A stretch of DNA of 64,000 nucleotides. Source: Pseudoalteromonas umbrosa (lineage in GTDB: Bacteria; Pseudomonadota; Gammaproteobacteria; Enterobacterales; Alteromonadaceae). Numbering within the stretch: position 1 is the stretch's first letter; each line of letters starts with the position of its first letter. Of this stretch, positions 9,756-17,006 are shown piece after piece. The DNA lies in assembly GCF_030125375.1 (NCBI RefSeq), contig NZ_JASJUU010000004.1, positions 1 to 64,000 on the forward strand, given 5' to 3'. A program made the position numbers and the translations under genes. The notes beneath the pieces were generated by a model, which was given only the letters and a program-made list of their open reading frames with translations, was not told where the DNA came from and did no database searches.

Positions 9756-9759
9756 GGGG

Positions 9760-10512
9760 TTAAGCGGCAATGTCATCCACAACGAACGGAGCGGGTTTAC
9801 CTGGCACAACTTTCGCTGTGCCTTCAAGCTCTCCACCAACAAAATCAGTTGATGCCAAATCCATTTCACTACTTGGAGACATTGAGGTATCAAACACCTC
9901 AAATTGCACGTCCTTACCGTTGGCTAAATTGGTGCCCTCACCAAAGAGTCTCAAGCGCGTATTGCTATTAACGGCCCCTTTAATGCGCTTGCCAGAGCGT
10001 GCATTGTATTGCGCTGATACGGTGATGCTGCCGCCTGCATCCACTGCACCGCCAGGTAAAGCGCGTATCAGCCCAAGGGCATAATTCACTTCGAAGTCAG
10101 TGCCAAGCTCAATTGGGGTTGTCGATTGCTTAACGACTAGGCCCGCTTCAGCCAGATTTTTATGTCCAATCTCAGTCCATTTATGCTCAGCGGGTAGTGT
10201 TAAAGGTTTGTCGGTGATGGTGCCGCTGGCATCATTAATGGTGATCACTTCCCCCATCAAAACCATGGCAATCAGTTCTGCGGGTTGGTCGTCAAATGCC
10301 CAGTTGATTGTCGTGGGTTTGGGGATTTTTACATCATCCAACGCTTGACCGTAATCGGCCTTTTTGGTGGATGTGCGCGGCTTGGCTTCCGCTTCTGCTT
10401 TTATCGCTAATTTTGTAGTGTTGATAGGACCAAGAATACCGCCTGTTGGTTGCCCGTTGGGGTCAAGTCGCTGGACAAAGACATTGCCCGAAAATAATAA
10501 GCCGTCGCTCAT
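9760..10512 (-). CDS. Major tail (tube) protein
   Basis: A 250-residue protein placed between the gp37-like tail terminator and the tape measure. It is beta-rich, with a mid region (IELGTDFEVNYALGLIRALPG) and a C-terminal half (VSAQYNARSGKRIKG) typical of tail tube proteins of non-contractile transposable phages. A good Shine-Dalgarno (GAGAGG) precedes the ATG. A sheath gene would lie here in Mu-type myophages and is missing, which supports a siphovirus-like tail. Confidence 0.8.
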   Translation of the reverse strand: MSDGLLFSGNVFVQRLDPNGQPTGGILGPINTTKLAIKAEAEAKPRTSTKKADYGQALDDVKIPKPTTINWAFDDQPAELIAMVLMGEVITINDASGTITDKPLTLPAEHKWTEIGHKNLAEAGLVVKQSTTPIELGTDFEVNYALGLIRALPGGAVDAGGSITVSAQYNARSGKRIKGAVNSNTRLRLFGEGTNLANGKDVQFEVFDTSMSPSSEMDLASTDFVGGELEGTAKVVPGKPAPFVVDDIAA

Positions 10513-10931
10513 GGGTGATTACCTCTCATTTTGAATTGACTGGTAAAGGCCAGCGGGTAAAACCCAAAGCCTTGTGTGTACCGTGGTTTTATGGATGTAT
10601 TCACGCGTTGCCAGGGACCGATATCCTCTGTCTTTTTCCCTGCAAGTGCGCGAATAATGGATGTTAAAATGTGACCTGTGTGTGCTTCATTGCCGAGTCT
10701 GTCAGCAAGCACGACGAGCCATGTTTGCTTAAGCTGCATTGACGCTCCCGCGTTTGCTTTGTCTGAAATAGCATCTCCCATGTACAGGTAAAACACGGTC
10801 GGGGTTGCTTGTACACGCTCCAGCTCAGTGAGTTCATTCAAGTACTGCACATTTAATACGCCTTTGACATGTTGCAGAGCGCGTTTAAGCGGGTCACTGG
10901 CGGCTAGATGGTTGTCAGTTAACTCAAACAT
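10509..10931 (-). CDS. Mu gp37-like protein (DUF1834), probable tail terminator
   Basis: A 140-residue protein in the Mu gp37 position, after the gp36-like gene. The sequence (LKRALQHVKGVLNVQYLNEL, then LKQTWLVVLADR) fits the gp37/DUF1834 family, thought to complete the tail or head-tail joint. I take the ATG at 10931, whose first base is the last base of the upstream stop codon (TGATG), rather than the GTG three bases earlier. It overlaps the tube gene by 4 bases. Confidence 0.75.
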   Translation of the reverse strand: MFELTDNHLAASDPLKRALQHVKGVLNVQYLNELTELERVQATPTVFYLYMGDAISDKANAGASMQLKQTWLVVLADRLGNEAHTGHILTSIIRALAGKKTEDIGPWQRVNTSIKPRYTQGFGFYPLAFTSQFKMRGNHP

Positions 10932-11359
10932 CACAAAAACCCTGTTGACTTACTACGTGCAAAAACACTGCCCGCAGACTCGATGATGGCAACGTCATTT
11001 TTCTCAGCTTTATTGCCCGTGGTGTCTGGCCCCAAGCTGATATCGCCCTTATTGACAGCGCGCAAAAAACTGACTGCATCTTTGTAACGGGTTTCAATGT
11101 GCTCCGGTGCATTGTTTCCCGATAAAAAATACCGCGCCAAATCGCAGCAAATGCGTGTCAGCGACTTTGGTTGGGTACTCAGGGGCAACTGATAGCGCCC
11201 TGACAAATAGGTGTTGATTTCAGACGTCGCATCGTCCAGAGCTTGTCCAAGCACCGTTAAATCTATCTGACCAATCGGGCTGCTTTGTCTACGGGTAAGC
11301 AGGATTAAATCCTGCTCACCAAAGCGACTGGTCATATCGTTTAGCGTCGCGTAGGTCAT
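10931..11359 (-). CDS. Mu gp36-like protein (DUF1320), head-tail connector
   Basis: A 142-residue protein matching the DUF1320 pattern: an N-terminal YATLNDMTSRFGEQDL motif, a middle DATSEINTYLSGRYQLPL segment and a C-terminal YKDAVSFLRAVNKGDISLG segment. Family members sit at the head-tail interface in Mu-like phages. It starts with ATG after a GGAGCAG Shine-Dalgarno and ends in a TGATG overlap with the gp37-like gene. Confidence 0.85.
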   Translation of the reverse strand: MTYATLNDMTSRFGEQDLILLTRRQSSPIGQIDLTVLGQALDDATSEINTYLSGRYQLPLSTQPKSLTRICCDLARYFLSGNNAPEHIETRYKDAVSFLRAVNKGDISLGPDTTGNKAEKNDVAIIESAGSVFARSKSTGFL

Positions 11360-11361
11360 GT

Positions 11362-11829
11362 TTACTGCTCCGACTCAGCACGTGCTTTAGCCGCTTGGTA
11401 CAACTTCCAAGCTGCATCACGTTGCGCTGCGGTGGGCTTGTGCTTGCCTGTGATTTTTTCACCGTTTACGTCATCACTGATATCAATGGTAAGTTGCTCA
11501 ACCGTGGGCTTGTCTTCAAAGCGCTCAACAATCATCACAGCGACAAATGGGTGCAGTTCTTCTGGCACACCCGCCAAATCGACTTCAAAGCCACCATCTA
11601 CAGGGTGTAAATTTCCTGCGCCCAATGCTGATTCCGAAATAGGGTTTTCTTGGGTCGGAAGTTTTTGCACCGCAAGTCGTGGATCAGTTTTAAGTATTTC
11701 AAGCTGTGCGCTTGTGACGGACAAGTTATTAATCCCTTGAGACAAGGTAATATTTGCGCGTCGGTAGCCTGTCGGTTGAGGGCTCGTAATACAGACTGCA
11801 ATATGCGATTCCAAAGTGTTATTAGCCAT
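11362..11829 (-). CDS. HI1506/gp35-like phage protein
   Basis: A protein of about 155 residues between the capsid and gp36-like genes, the place of Mu gp35. The N-terminus (CITSPQPTGYRRANITLSQG) resembles the FluMu HI1506 family N-terminal domain, and the Ala/Glu-rich C-terminus is helical. An in-frame ATG lies 12 bases further upstream at 11841, but the ATG at 11829 has better spacing to AGGATGG. A role in capsid accessory function is assumed from position. Confidence 0.75.
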   Translation of the reverse strand: MANNTLESHIAVCITSPQPTGYRRANITLSQGINNLSVTSAQLEILKTDPRLAVQKLPTQENPISESALGAGNLHPVDGGFEVDLAGVPEELHPFVAVMIVERFEDKPTVEQLTIDISDDVNGEKITGKHKPTAAQRDAAWKLYQAAKARAESEQ

Positions 11830-11858
11830 TTCATTTTCCATCCTGTTAAGTTCACGGT

Positions 11859-12767
11859 TTACAAATAGTCAGCGACAAGCAGGTGTAGGCGGCCCTTCAA
11901 CTCGTTCGAGCTGTTTGCGTCTAACTCGCGCTCTAGCATTTTGGTTGCCACGTCTTCAAGTTCTGGCGGGACTACCAATGTAGTTGGGCGTATTGCCAGT
12001 TTTTGGCCGCCATCGGCTTTGAAATCACGCATTTTTTTGATTGAGTCCCAGAGGTTATCCGGTGTCAGAGCGCGTTTGTTACCAAAGGCCAATTGCCAAA
12101 AACTGAAGCCAGCTGCATCTCGGCAATCGGTGCCATAGCGGAAGGTTTTGCTGGTGAAAACGGCTTCGTCATCGATTTTGGTCATGCTGGTAAATTGGGG
12201 CTTTTTACGCACTTGGAAAATGACGGGGAGTAGTGCTTTGGATGTGTCTAATACAAACCAAGGCACACCGCCGTAACCTACATCTTCAGCCATGTTTGCG
12301 ACACTGACAGGTGTACCCGTACCGTCGACATTTGGGTAAACTGGGTGATCCGTATCAAAGTAGTTTTGCCCGTCATAGCACAAGGTCGTGAAGCCCGCCG
12401 CGAGCAATGGGAAAACCATTTCATCTGGATGGATAGCAGCACTTCGGCCCATCTCTTCAAAAATGGGTTTATAGATGCCCAGCTCGTCGTCTTCAATTTC
12501 GTTCCTATCAACACCCACTGTTGCTTCATAGTCTTCATTGACGATGCTATACGCGTGGGCTTTCATGCTTTTGATGGTTCTATCACCTACCCATTTTTGC
12601 AGTGAGGGGAATTTGCCCAGCCAGCCATACGTATTACTTTTTGTCGTAGAAGGTATGACCGAGGCAATTTGTGTGTACTGCGGTTTAGCCGATTCGAGAC
12701 CGCTTTGAAAATTCTTTTTAAAACCAACTTGTAAGCTGGTTAATAGTGCGGGAGTTACGATAGCCAT
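11859..12767 (-). CDS. Major capsid protein (Mu gpT-like)
   Basis: A 302-residue protein directly downstream of the protease gene. The N-terminus (LLTSLQVGFKKNFQSGLESA), the VGVDRNEIEDDELGIYKP segment and LAIRPTTLVVPPELEDVATK are typical of Mu-like major head subunits with the HK97-like fold. It overlaps the protease stop by one base and has a strong AGAGGAAA Shine-Dalgarno. About 300 residues is the usual family length, so it appears intact. Confidence 0.92.
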   Translation of the reverse strand: MAIVTPALLTSLQVGFKKNFQSGLESAKPQYTQIASVIPSTTKSNTYGWLGKFPSLQKWVGDRTIKSMKAHAYSIVNEDYEATVGVDRNEIEDDELGIYKPIFEEMGRSAAIHPDEMVFPLLAAGFTTLCYDGQNYFDTDHPVYPNVDGTGTPVSVANMAEDVGYGGVPWFVLDTSKALLPVIFQVRKKPQFTSMTKIDDEAVFTSKTFRYGTDCRDAAGFSFWQLAFGNKRALTPDNLWDSIKKMRDFKADGGQKLAIRPTTLVVPPELEDVATKMLERELDANSSNELKGRLHLLVADYL

Positions 12768-13888
12768 TACTTTTCCTCTTTAGCGTCTGCGAATTCTTGA
12801 TGACTCATGCCCAGTTGGTCAGCGGCGTATTTGTCATCTGCCGTCAGGGCTGCCAGACCTTTCTTTTTGTCTTCAGGTGGCTTTTGAGTTTGTTGGGTTT
12901 GCTGAGTTGTTAGCGCGGCAATGGGTTTGCGCGTCTCTAACATGGTGGTTAAGGCAGCAACGCCTTGTTGCTCTCCCAGTTTTTTGAAGTAGCCCACTTC
13001 CGCTTCGATGATGCGGCCGTCTTGTCTGGCTTTATCAATTTCAGCATCTACGGTGGTGACCTGGTGCTGAGTACTGAGTGCAACGTATTGCGTATGCAGC
13101 GCGTTGTAAGACTCAATAGGCACATACTTTGATAAGTCCACGGTTTGTTGTTTATCTTGCTGTGCTGTGAGCGCTGCTTGTGCTGTTTGCGCTTCTTGCT
13201 TTATTTTCTCAATGGCCGCTTGGCCTTGGGTGATATGTGCTTCTGTGACATCACCGTCCACGGTGACACCTAAAGCCTTTAGTAGCTGTTGTGCTTCATT
13301 CATTGGGGGAACTCCAAATTGAGTGAATTGGCTGTTTAAAATCGCTACCTCATCCATGCCCAAAATTGCAGGGTCATTGGTCAAGGCAACATGAAGAAGT
13401 TTGAGAACACGGCCTGTGATTGTGTCGTAGAGAAAAACGGGGCTGACAAAACGGTATTCTTTTGCACGGATGGCACTTGCCGCTTTGTCGGTCCAATCGA
13501 CGTTTTCGGCATATACACCTTCGCCTTGCACATATTGCAATGCACCAGGTTTAAACCATCCCGCAGCGGGGGCAGGTTGGCCGTTTTTTTCTTTGTTTAA
13601 GGTTTGGTGTTCATAATCGAACAAGTAATCATTCGGACGCTGCTGAGCGTGTGCTTGTAAAAATTGAAAAGCGGTATCGTCCATCAGCCAGTGGCCGGAC
13701 TCGACATCGGTCGGGCGGCCATCGTGACCACTGAACAGGCCATCAGGAATAATAAGCACACGCGCGCTTGTGCCAGTGTCACTGATTTGGTCTGAGAGGT
13801 TACATACAGCAAGACCAACATTGGAATCGCTCGGTGCAGTTTGGTTACATACAGCAAGGCCAATCGAAGTTGGGGAGTAAGGTTTCAT
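12767..13888 (-). CDS. Mu gpI-like head maturation protease / scaffold
   Basis: A 373-residue protein directly upstream of the capsid gene. The N-terminal domain (ARVLIIPDGLFSGHDGRP; FDYEHQTLNKEKNGQPAPAA; FVSPVFLYDTITGRVLKL) matches the Mu-like protease family. The Gln/Ala/Lys-rich C-terminal third (TAQAALTAQQDKQ) is helical and would act as the scaffold, as with Mu gpI/gpZ. I choose ATG 13888 over GTG 13900. The GLAVCN motif occurs twice near the N-terminus. An upstream hairpin ends at this ATG and there is no Shine-Dalgarno. Confidence 0.87.
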   Translation of the reverse strand: MKPYSPTSIGLAVCNQTAPSDSNVGLAVCNLSDQISDTGTSARVLIIPDGLFSGHDGRPTDVESGHWLMDDTAFQFLQAHAQQRPNDYLFDYEHQTLNKEKNGQPAPAAGWFKPGALQYVQGEGVYAENVDWTDKAASAIRAKEYRFVSPVFLYDTITGRVLKLLHVALTNDPAILGMDEVAILNSQFTQFGVPPMNEAQQLLKALGVTVDGDVTEAHITQGQAAIEKIKQEAQTAQAALTAQQDKQQTVDLSKYVPIESYNALHTQYVALSTQHQVTTVDAEIDKARQDGRIIEAEVGYFKKLGEQQGVAALTTMLETRKPIAALTTQQTQQTQKPPEDKKKGLAALTADDKYAADQLGMSHQEFADAKEEK

Positions 13889-13927
13889 ACATACTGGCAC
13901 GTTTCATTTAACTTGGTGCCAGTATGT
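13889..13927 (-). promoter_or_regulatory. Hairpin abutting the protease start codon
   Basis: Arms ACATACTGGCAC (13889-13900) and GTGCCAGTATGT (13916-13927) are perfectly complementary over 12 bp with a 15-base loop. On the minus-strand transcript the 3' arm ends exactly at the ATG (13888). No Shine-Dalgarno lies between. The same arrangement precedes the lysozyme gene. Confidence 0.75.
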
Positions 13928-13944
13928 CGGGTTGGGCTAGAAGA

Positions 13945-13962
13945 GTATTTTAAACTGGGTTA
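13945..13962 (-). promoter_or_regulatory. Late promoter element (PI-like)
   Basis: The minus strand reads TAACCCAGTTTAAAATAC, identical over 18 bases to the element before the lysozyme gene, and 15 of these bases recur before the plus-strand cassette at 22960-22974. TAAAAT can serve as a -10 box, there is no -35 consensus, and the place corresponds to Mu PI, which needs the C activator. A Mor-family activator (33019-33465) is the natural candidate regulator. Confidence 0.65.
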
Positions 13963-13968
13963 GTAAAA

Positions 13969-14940
13969 TTATTGTTCAGTTTCTTTCTTAGAAGAACTTA
14001 CTTGCAATCGATCAGCAAACACCCTTATTAATTCCAATGCTTCTGGGGTGCCATTTTCTACAATACCCATACTTAACTCTAACTCCGCAAGAGTCGCCAG
14101 CATTTTATCTGCGGAATTATGAAATGAGAAATGTCCCAATTGCTCTCTTGCGTTAAGTAACTCTGAAATAACTTCAACACAGTAAAACGACACAGTGATT
14201 TGGTTTAACCCTCGCGATGCAAAGTCGTTGAGTAATTTAACCTGACGAATGTACATCTCATCTACTCTCATGACTGCTAACAATTTTAAGCTTGTATTAA
14301 AATCTACGTCCTCTTCAGTACCCTGAAATATAGTTCGAGTGATTTTGCGCCTTTCGTGTTCAGATAATGGCTCTAGACCAGTGCTTTTAAGCAAATTTGC
14401 CGTAGCTGTATTTTGATACCCAAGCATGCGAATCAATTGCAATTCCAATTCACGTTGCCTATTAGCTTTTTCTTCATCAAGAGCTATCCGAGATTGAATT
14501 TGCATCATATTACTTTGCTGTTGAAGGTTTGCGAGATGCGTTGTTTGAAAGCGACTAGTTTCACCAGCTTGTTTTGTAAATTCTTTTGTTTGTTCTTCGT
14601 GAGTTTTTCTTGATAGTGCTAGTTCTTCTCTCGTTGCTTTAAGTTCTTTAGTTTGCAGCAGTAAAGAGAAAACCAACATTACAATGGTAAGGAAAGAGAG
14701 GCTTGGGTTTAGTACACCTCCGAAAAAGTCACCAAATGTGCCATATTCCCCCCTGACAACATCAGAAGCTTGTTCGCCTAATTCTGGAAATATAGGGCTA
14801 AATGTTTCTGAATAGATATATATGAAATACAGAGTTATTGCGATGGCAATAAACGGAATGATTAAAATCACTCCGTTCACAATCTTAGAAAATGAAGGTC
14901 GATACCACTTTTTTTCTATGCTTGATTCGTTTTCGCTCAT
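13969..14940 (-). CDS. AbiC-like membrane protein (putative phage abortive infection family), moron
   Basis: A 323-residue protein with two membrane segments (about residues 18-42 and 76-97) around a GTFGDFFGGVLNPSLSFLT motif, followed by a long charged coiled coil (QTKELKATREELALSRKTHE). This layout is typical of the putative phage abortive infection family (AbiC-like). It interrupts the Mu order gpG-gpI, upstream of the protease promoter, and has no equivalent in Mu. The flanks are AT-rich. It could give a lysogen protection against other phages; family assignment is fairly good, function is inference. Confidence 0.7.
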   Translation of the reverse strand: MSENESSIEKKWYRPSFSKIVNGVILIIPFIAIAITLYFIYIYSETFSPIFPELGEQASDVVRGEYGTFGDFFGGVLNPSLSFLTIVMLVFSLLLQTKELKATREELALSRKTHEEQTKEFTKQAGETSRFQTTHLANLQQQSNMMQIQSRIALDEEKANRQRELELQLIRMLGYQNTATANLLKSTGLEPLSEHERRKITRTIFQGTEEDVDFNTSLKLLAVMRVDEMYIRQVKLLNDFASRGLNQITVSFYCVEVISELLNAREQLGHFSFHNSADKMLATLAELELSMGIVENGTPEALELIRVFADRLQVSSSKKETEQ

Positions 14941-15101
14941 AAATAGAAATTCCTTGAATAAATCAGTTTTAGCAATTGCCTTTGATTAAATCATATTTTA
15001 GAAACGTTCCGAAACGGGGTTAACGGTGTTTTCTCTGAATAAAGATATCATTGCGGCGGGTAAACGTGCTTAGCGCCGCAGAGGACGTTTTAGCGCGTTT
15101 T
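14941..15101. other. Non-coding spacer between gpG and the AbiC-like gene
   Basis: 161 bases. It holds a leaky GC-rich hairpin (GCGGCG at about 15054 with CGCCGC at about 15074) that could end gpG transcription on the minus strand, though no T-run follows. An AT-rich stretch runs up to the AbiC-like start, preceded by AAGGAA as Shine-Dalgarno. I cannot define a convincing -35/-10 pair. Confidence 0.4.
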
Positions 15102-15560
15102 TTAATTTTCTATGATAAAGCTCGCTAATACCTCAATGATTTGATGTTCTTCCTCTGCACTCACCCCCAAGTATTGACGCTGTGGAATAGCTGCCGGACC
15201 TGGAGCCATGTCCGGCTCACCTCCAAAGTTATGAATAGCGGCATAAGGCTTATTGCTGCCAATCTCAGCCCAAAAGTCGCCACTGTCCGCAGCTATGCTG
15301 GCCGCTAAACCGCCTGCACTGACTTGCAGCATTTGGCCGCCAACACGTTTGGGGTTTTGCTTGAGATAGTTCTCACTGAGCCCTTGCCAAGCTTCACCTG
15401 TCACTGGGCTGCGTTCTTCGGCAAAGGCGTCTTCACTGGCTCCCTCCATAATGGCGGCAATTTCATTCATCGGGTCGCTGAGGTCTGTGAACTTGTCAGC
15501 AATCTCTGCCAGGATGTTTGCTGCATTTCCGTGCGTGAGGATTTCAAGTGTGTTGCTCAT
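15102..15560 (-). CDS. Virion morphogenesis / tail completion protein (Mu gpG-like)
   Basis: A 152-residue protein matching the Mu gpG / P2 gpS family: the FAEERSPVTGEAWQGLSENY segment with the WQGLS motif, then KRVGGQMLQVSAGGLAASI and the C-terminal IPQRQYLGVS motif. It acts in tail completion or head-tail joining. It follows gpF, as in Mu. It has a good Shine-Dalgarno (AAGGTGAT) and is separated from gpF by the tRNA-like sequence at 15598-15668. Confidence 0.85.
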   Translation of the reverse strand: MSNTLEILTHGNAANILAEIADKFTDLSDPMNEIAAIMEGASEDAFAEERSPVTGEAWQGLSENYLKQNPKRVGGQMLQVSAGGLAASIAADSGDFWAEIGSNKPYAAIHNFGGEPDMAPGPAAIPQRQYLGVSAEEEHQIIEVLASFIIEN

Positions 15561-15597
15561 ATTGTAATCACCTTAGTCTTAGGTCATACTTGTTGTT

Positions 15598-15668
15598 GGC
15601 GGTGGTGTACCCCGATAGGTAAGGGGCTGTCTGACAGTGATGTGAGTTCGATTCTCACCCTACCGCCA
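15598..15668 (+). ncRNA. tRNA-like element with shrunken anticodon arm
   Basis: On the plus strand, antisense to the late operon. The acceptor arm GGCGGTGG (15598-15605) pairs with CCTACCGCC over 8 bp. A D-like arm CCCC-GATAGGTAA-GGGG lies at 15610-15626. A short hairpin CTGT-CTG-ACAG (15627-15637) sits where the anticodon arm should be. The T-arm is GTGAG-TTCGATT-CTCAC (15642-15658), with consensus GTTCGANNC geometry. An encoded CCA ends at 15668. About 8 bases are missing from the decoding arm. The 3' end overlaps the last codons of gpF. It may be a decayed tRNA or a tRNA mimic; expression is unknown. Confidence 0.5.
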
Positions 15669-17006
15669 TACTTCATACAGTCCGCCTGTAATACCACTCT
15701 CAACGGTTTTCATTTTCACCTTTAACGCATTTATCAAAGTGTCTAACTCAACGCCTTTACCTTGATAGCGCACAACAACCTTGATGGCCTCTTCCCCTTG
15801 CGCGCGAACAAACAGCACTTCATTCCTAGACGTTTCCCATAAAACTTGCGTGTTGGGGTCATTAATGAACGTGCTGAGATTGACGTATTCAGCCAATGCA
15901 AGCGCAGTACCATTGTCCTGGTGCTTTTCACTGTGGGCATGAGCTAAGGCTCGCTCTGACAAAACCAATGTGCGCGCCGCATCAATGCCTTTATCTTTGA
16001 GCTTTTCATTGATGTCATCATTCAAAAATGACACCACGGTTTTATGCTGGGGTCTTGGGCCATTGGCTTTGAGTCCGTCAGTATCTTTTGCTTTCTTAGC
16101 TGCCTGAAAGCGCTCTATGCGATCAATACTGTCTTTTGTCCATAGCTCAAACGCTCTGGCTCTCTCTTCACTGTTATTGAGTGCTTGAATTGTTTGTGCA
16201 CGCAATTCAACGTCTTCCACTTTCCCCAGTTTTTGCGCCACGCTGACATCCGTGCCAAACGCACTTTGTCCAGGCGAGTAGGCCCAACCCACATCCGGTG
16301 TCATTACGCTGCCATCTGGTAATTGAATACGGGCATGAGGTAACGTTTTAATGTCGCCCGTCTCTTTGCTCACAATCTCCGCATCAAAGGGTTTCACCCA
16401 ATCATCACCTCGCTCTATGCTTAGACCGCGCGATTTGACTTGTGCTTCTGTGAGCGCACGAACACGGCAACGGCACCCCCAGCCATTCGGCGGGAAAATG
16501 ATTGACCAAATAGGGTCGTCAAACCGAAACACTTTGCCATTCAACAGTGAATGCTCTGGTCGTGTTTGGTCATCGTCGATTGCAACATACTGCCAGTATG
16601 GGTGGGTTTTGCTGCGGGCCATCAAGCGGCGATAGCGCCCTGACATATAGGCGGTTTGTAGATTGGTTCGATAGATAGTATTGAGACGATATGGGCTGCC
16701 AAGTTGGATCTCATCTCCTTGGGCATTCTTTGTTTTTCCCCACCATCCCAAGCGCTGAAGTTCTGGAGTAAGCAGCTCTGCAAATTGCTTTTTCGTCAGT
16801 CCTTCAGTCAGTGCTTTGTCTGTGTACTTTCTAATTGCCTCCAGCACTTCCATGTTTTGCACTCGGGCAACCGTAAACGCTTTTGCTTGGGCATGGGTCA
16901 GCACATCATGCCACTCGTCACTGATTGCATACCCCTTTGATTTAAAGTAGGCCACCGCATCCGCTGGCGGTTTATCAAAGGCGACCGCCAGATTTACATC
17001 ACTCAT
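15660..17006 (-). CDS. Phage head morphogenesis protein (Mu gpF-like) with C-terminal nuclease-like domain
   Basis: About 448 residues from ATG 17006 (GGGGGACC Shine-Dalgarno), overlapping the portal stop by 8 bases; an in-frame start 27 bases upstream is less likely. Residues about 60-230 are the Mu F / SPP1 gp7 minor head domain, with the family motifs YRTNLQTAYMSGRYRR, DDDQTRPEHSLLNGKVFRFD and FPPNGWGCRCRVRALTEAQ. The last 120 residues (KDKGIDAARTLVLSERALAH to the C-terminus) look like the barnase/EndoU/colicin-like nuclease domains that are fused to some phage F proteins. That part is tentative. Confidence 0.85.
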   Translation of the reverse strand: MSDVNLAVAFDKPPADAVAYFKSKGYAISDEWHDVLTHAQAKAFTVARVQNMEVLEAIRKYTDKALTEGLTKKQFAELLTPELQRLGWWGKTKNAQGDEIQLGSPYRLNTIYRTNLQTAYMSGRYRRLMARSKTHPYWQYVAIDDDQTRPEHSLLNGKVFRFDDPIWSIIFPPNGWGCRCRVRALTEAQVKSRGLSIERGDDWVKPFDAEIVSKETGDIKTLPHARIQLPDGSVMTPDVGWAYSPGQSAFGTDVSVAQKLGKVEDVELRAQTIQALNNSEERARAFELWTKDSIDRIERFQAAKKAKDTDGLKANGPRPQHKTVVSFLNDDINEKLKDKGIDAARTLVLSERALAHAHSEKHQDNGTALALAEYVNLSTFINDPNTQVLWETSRNEVLFVRAQGEEAIKVVVRYQGKGVELDTLINALKVKMKTVESGITGGLYEVWR

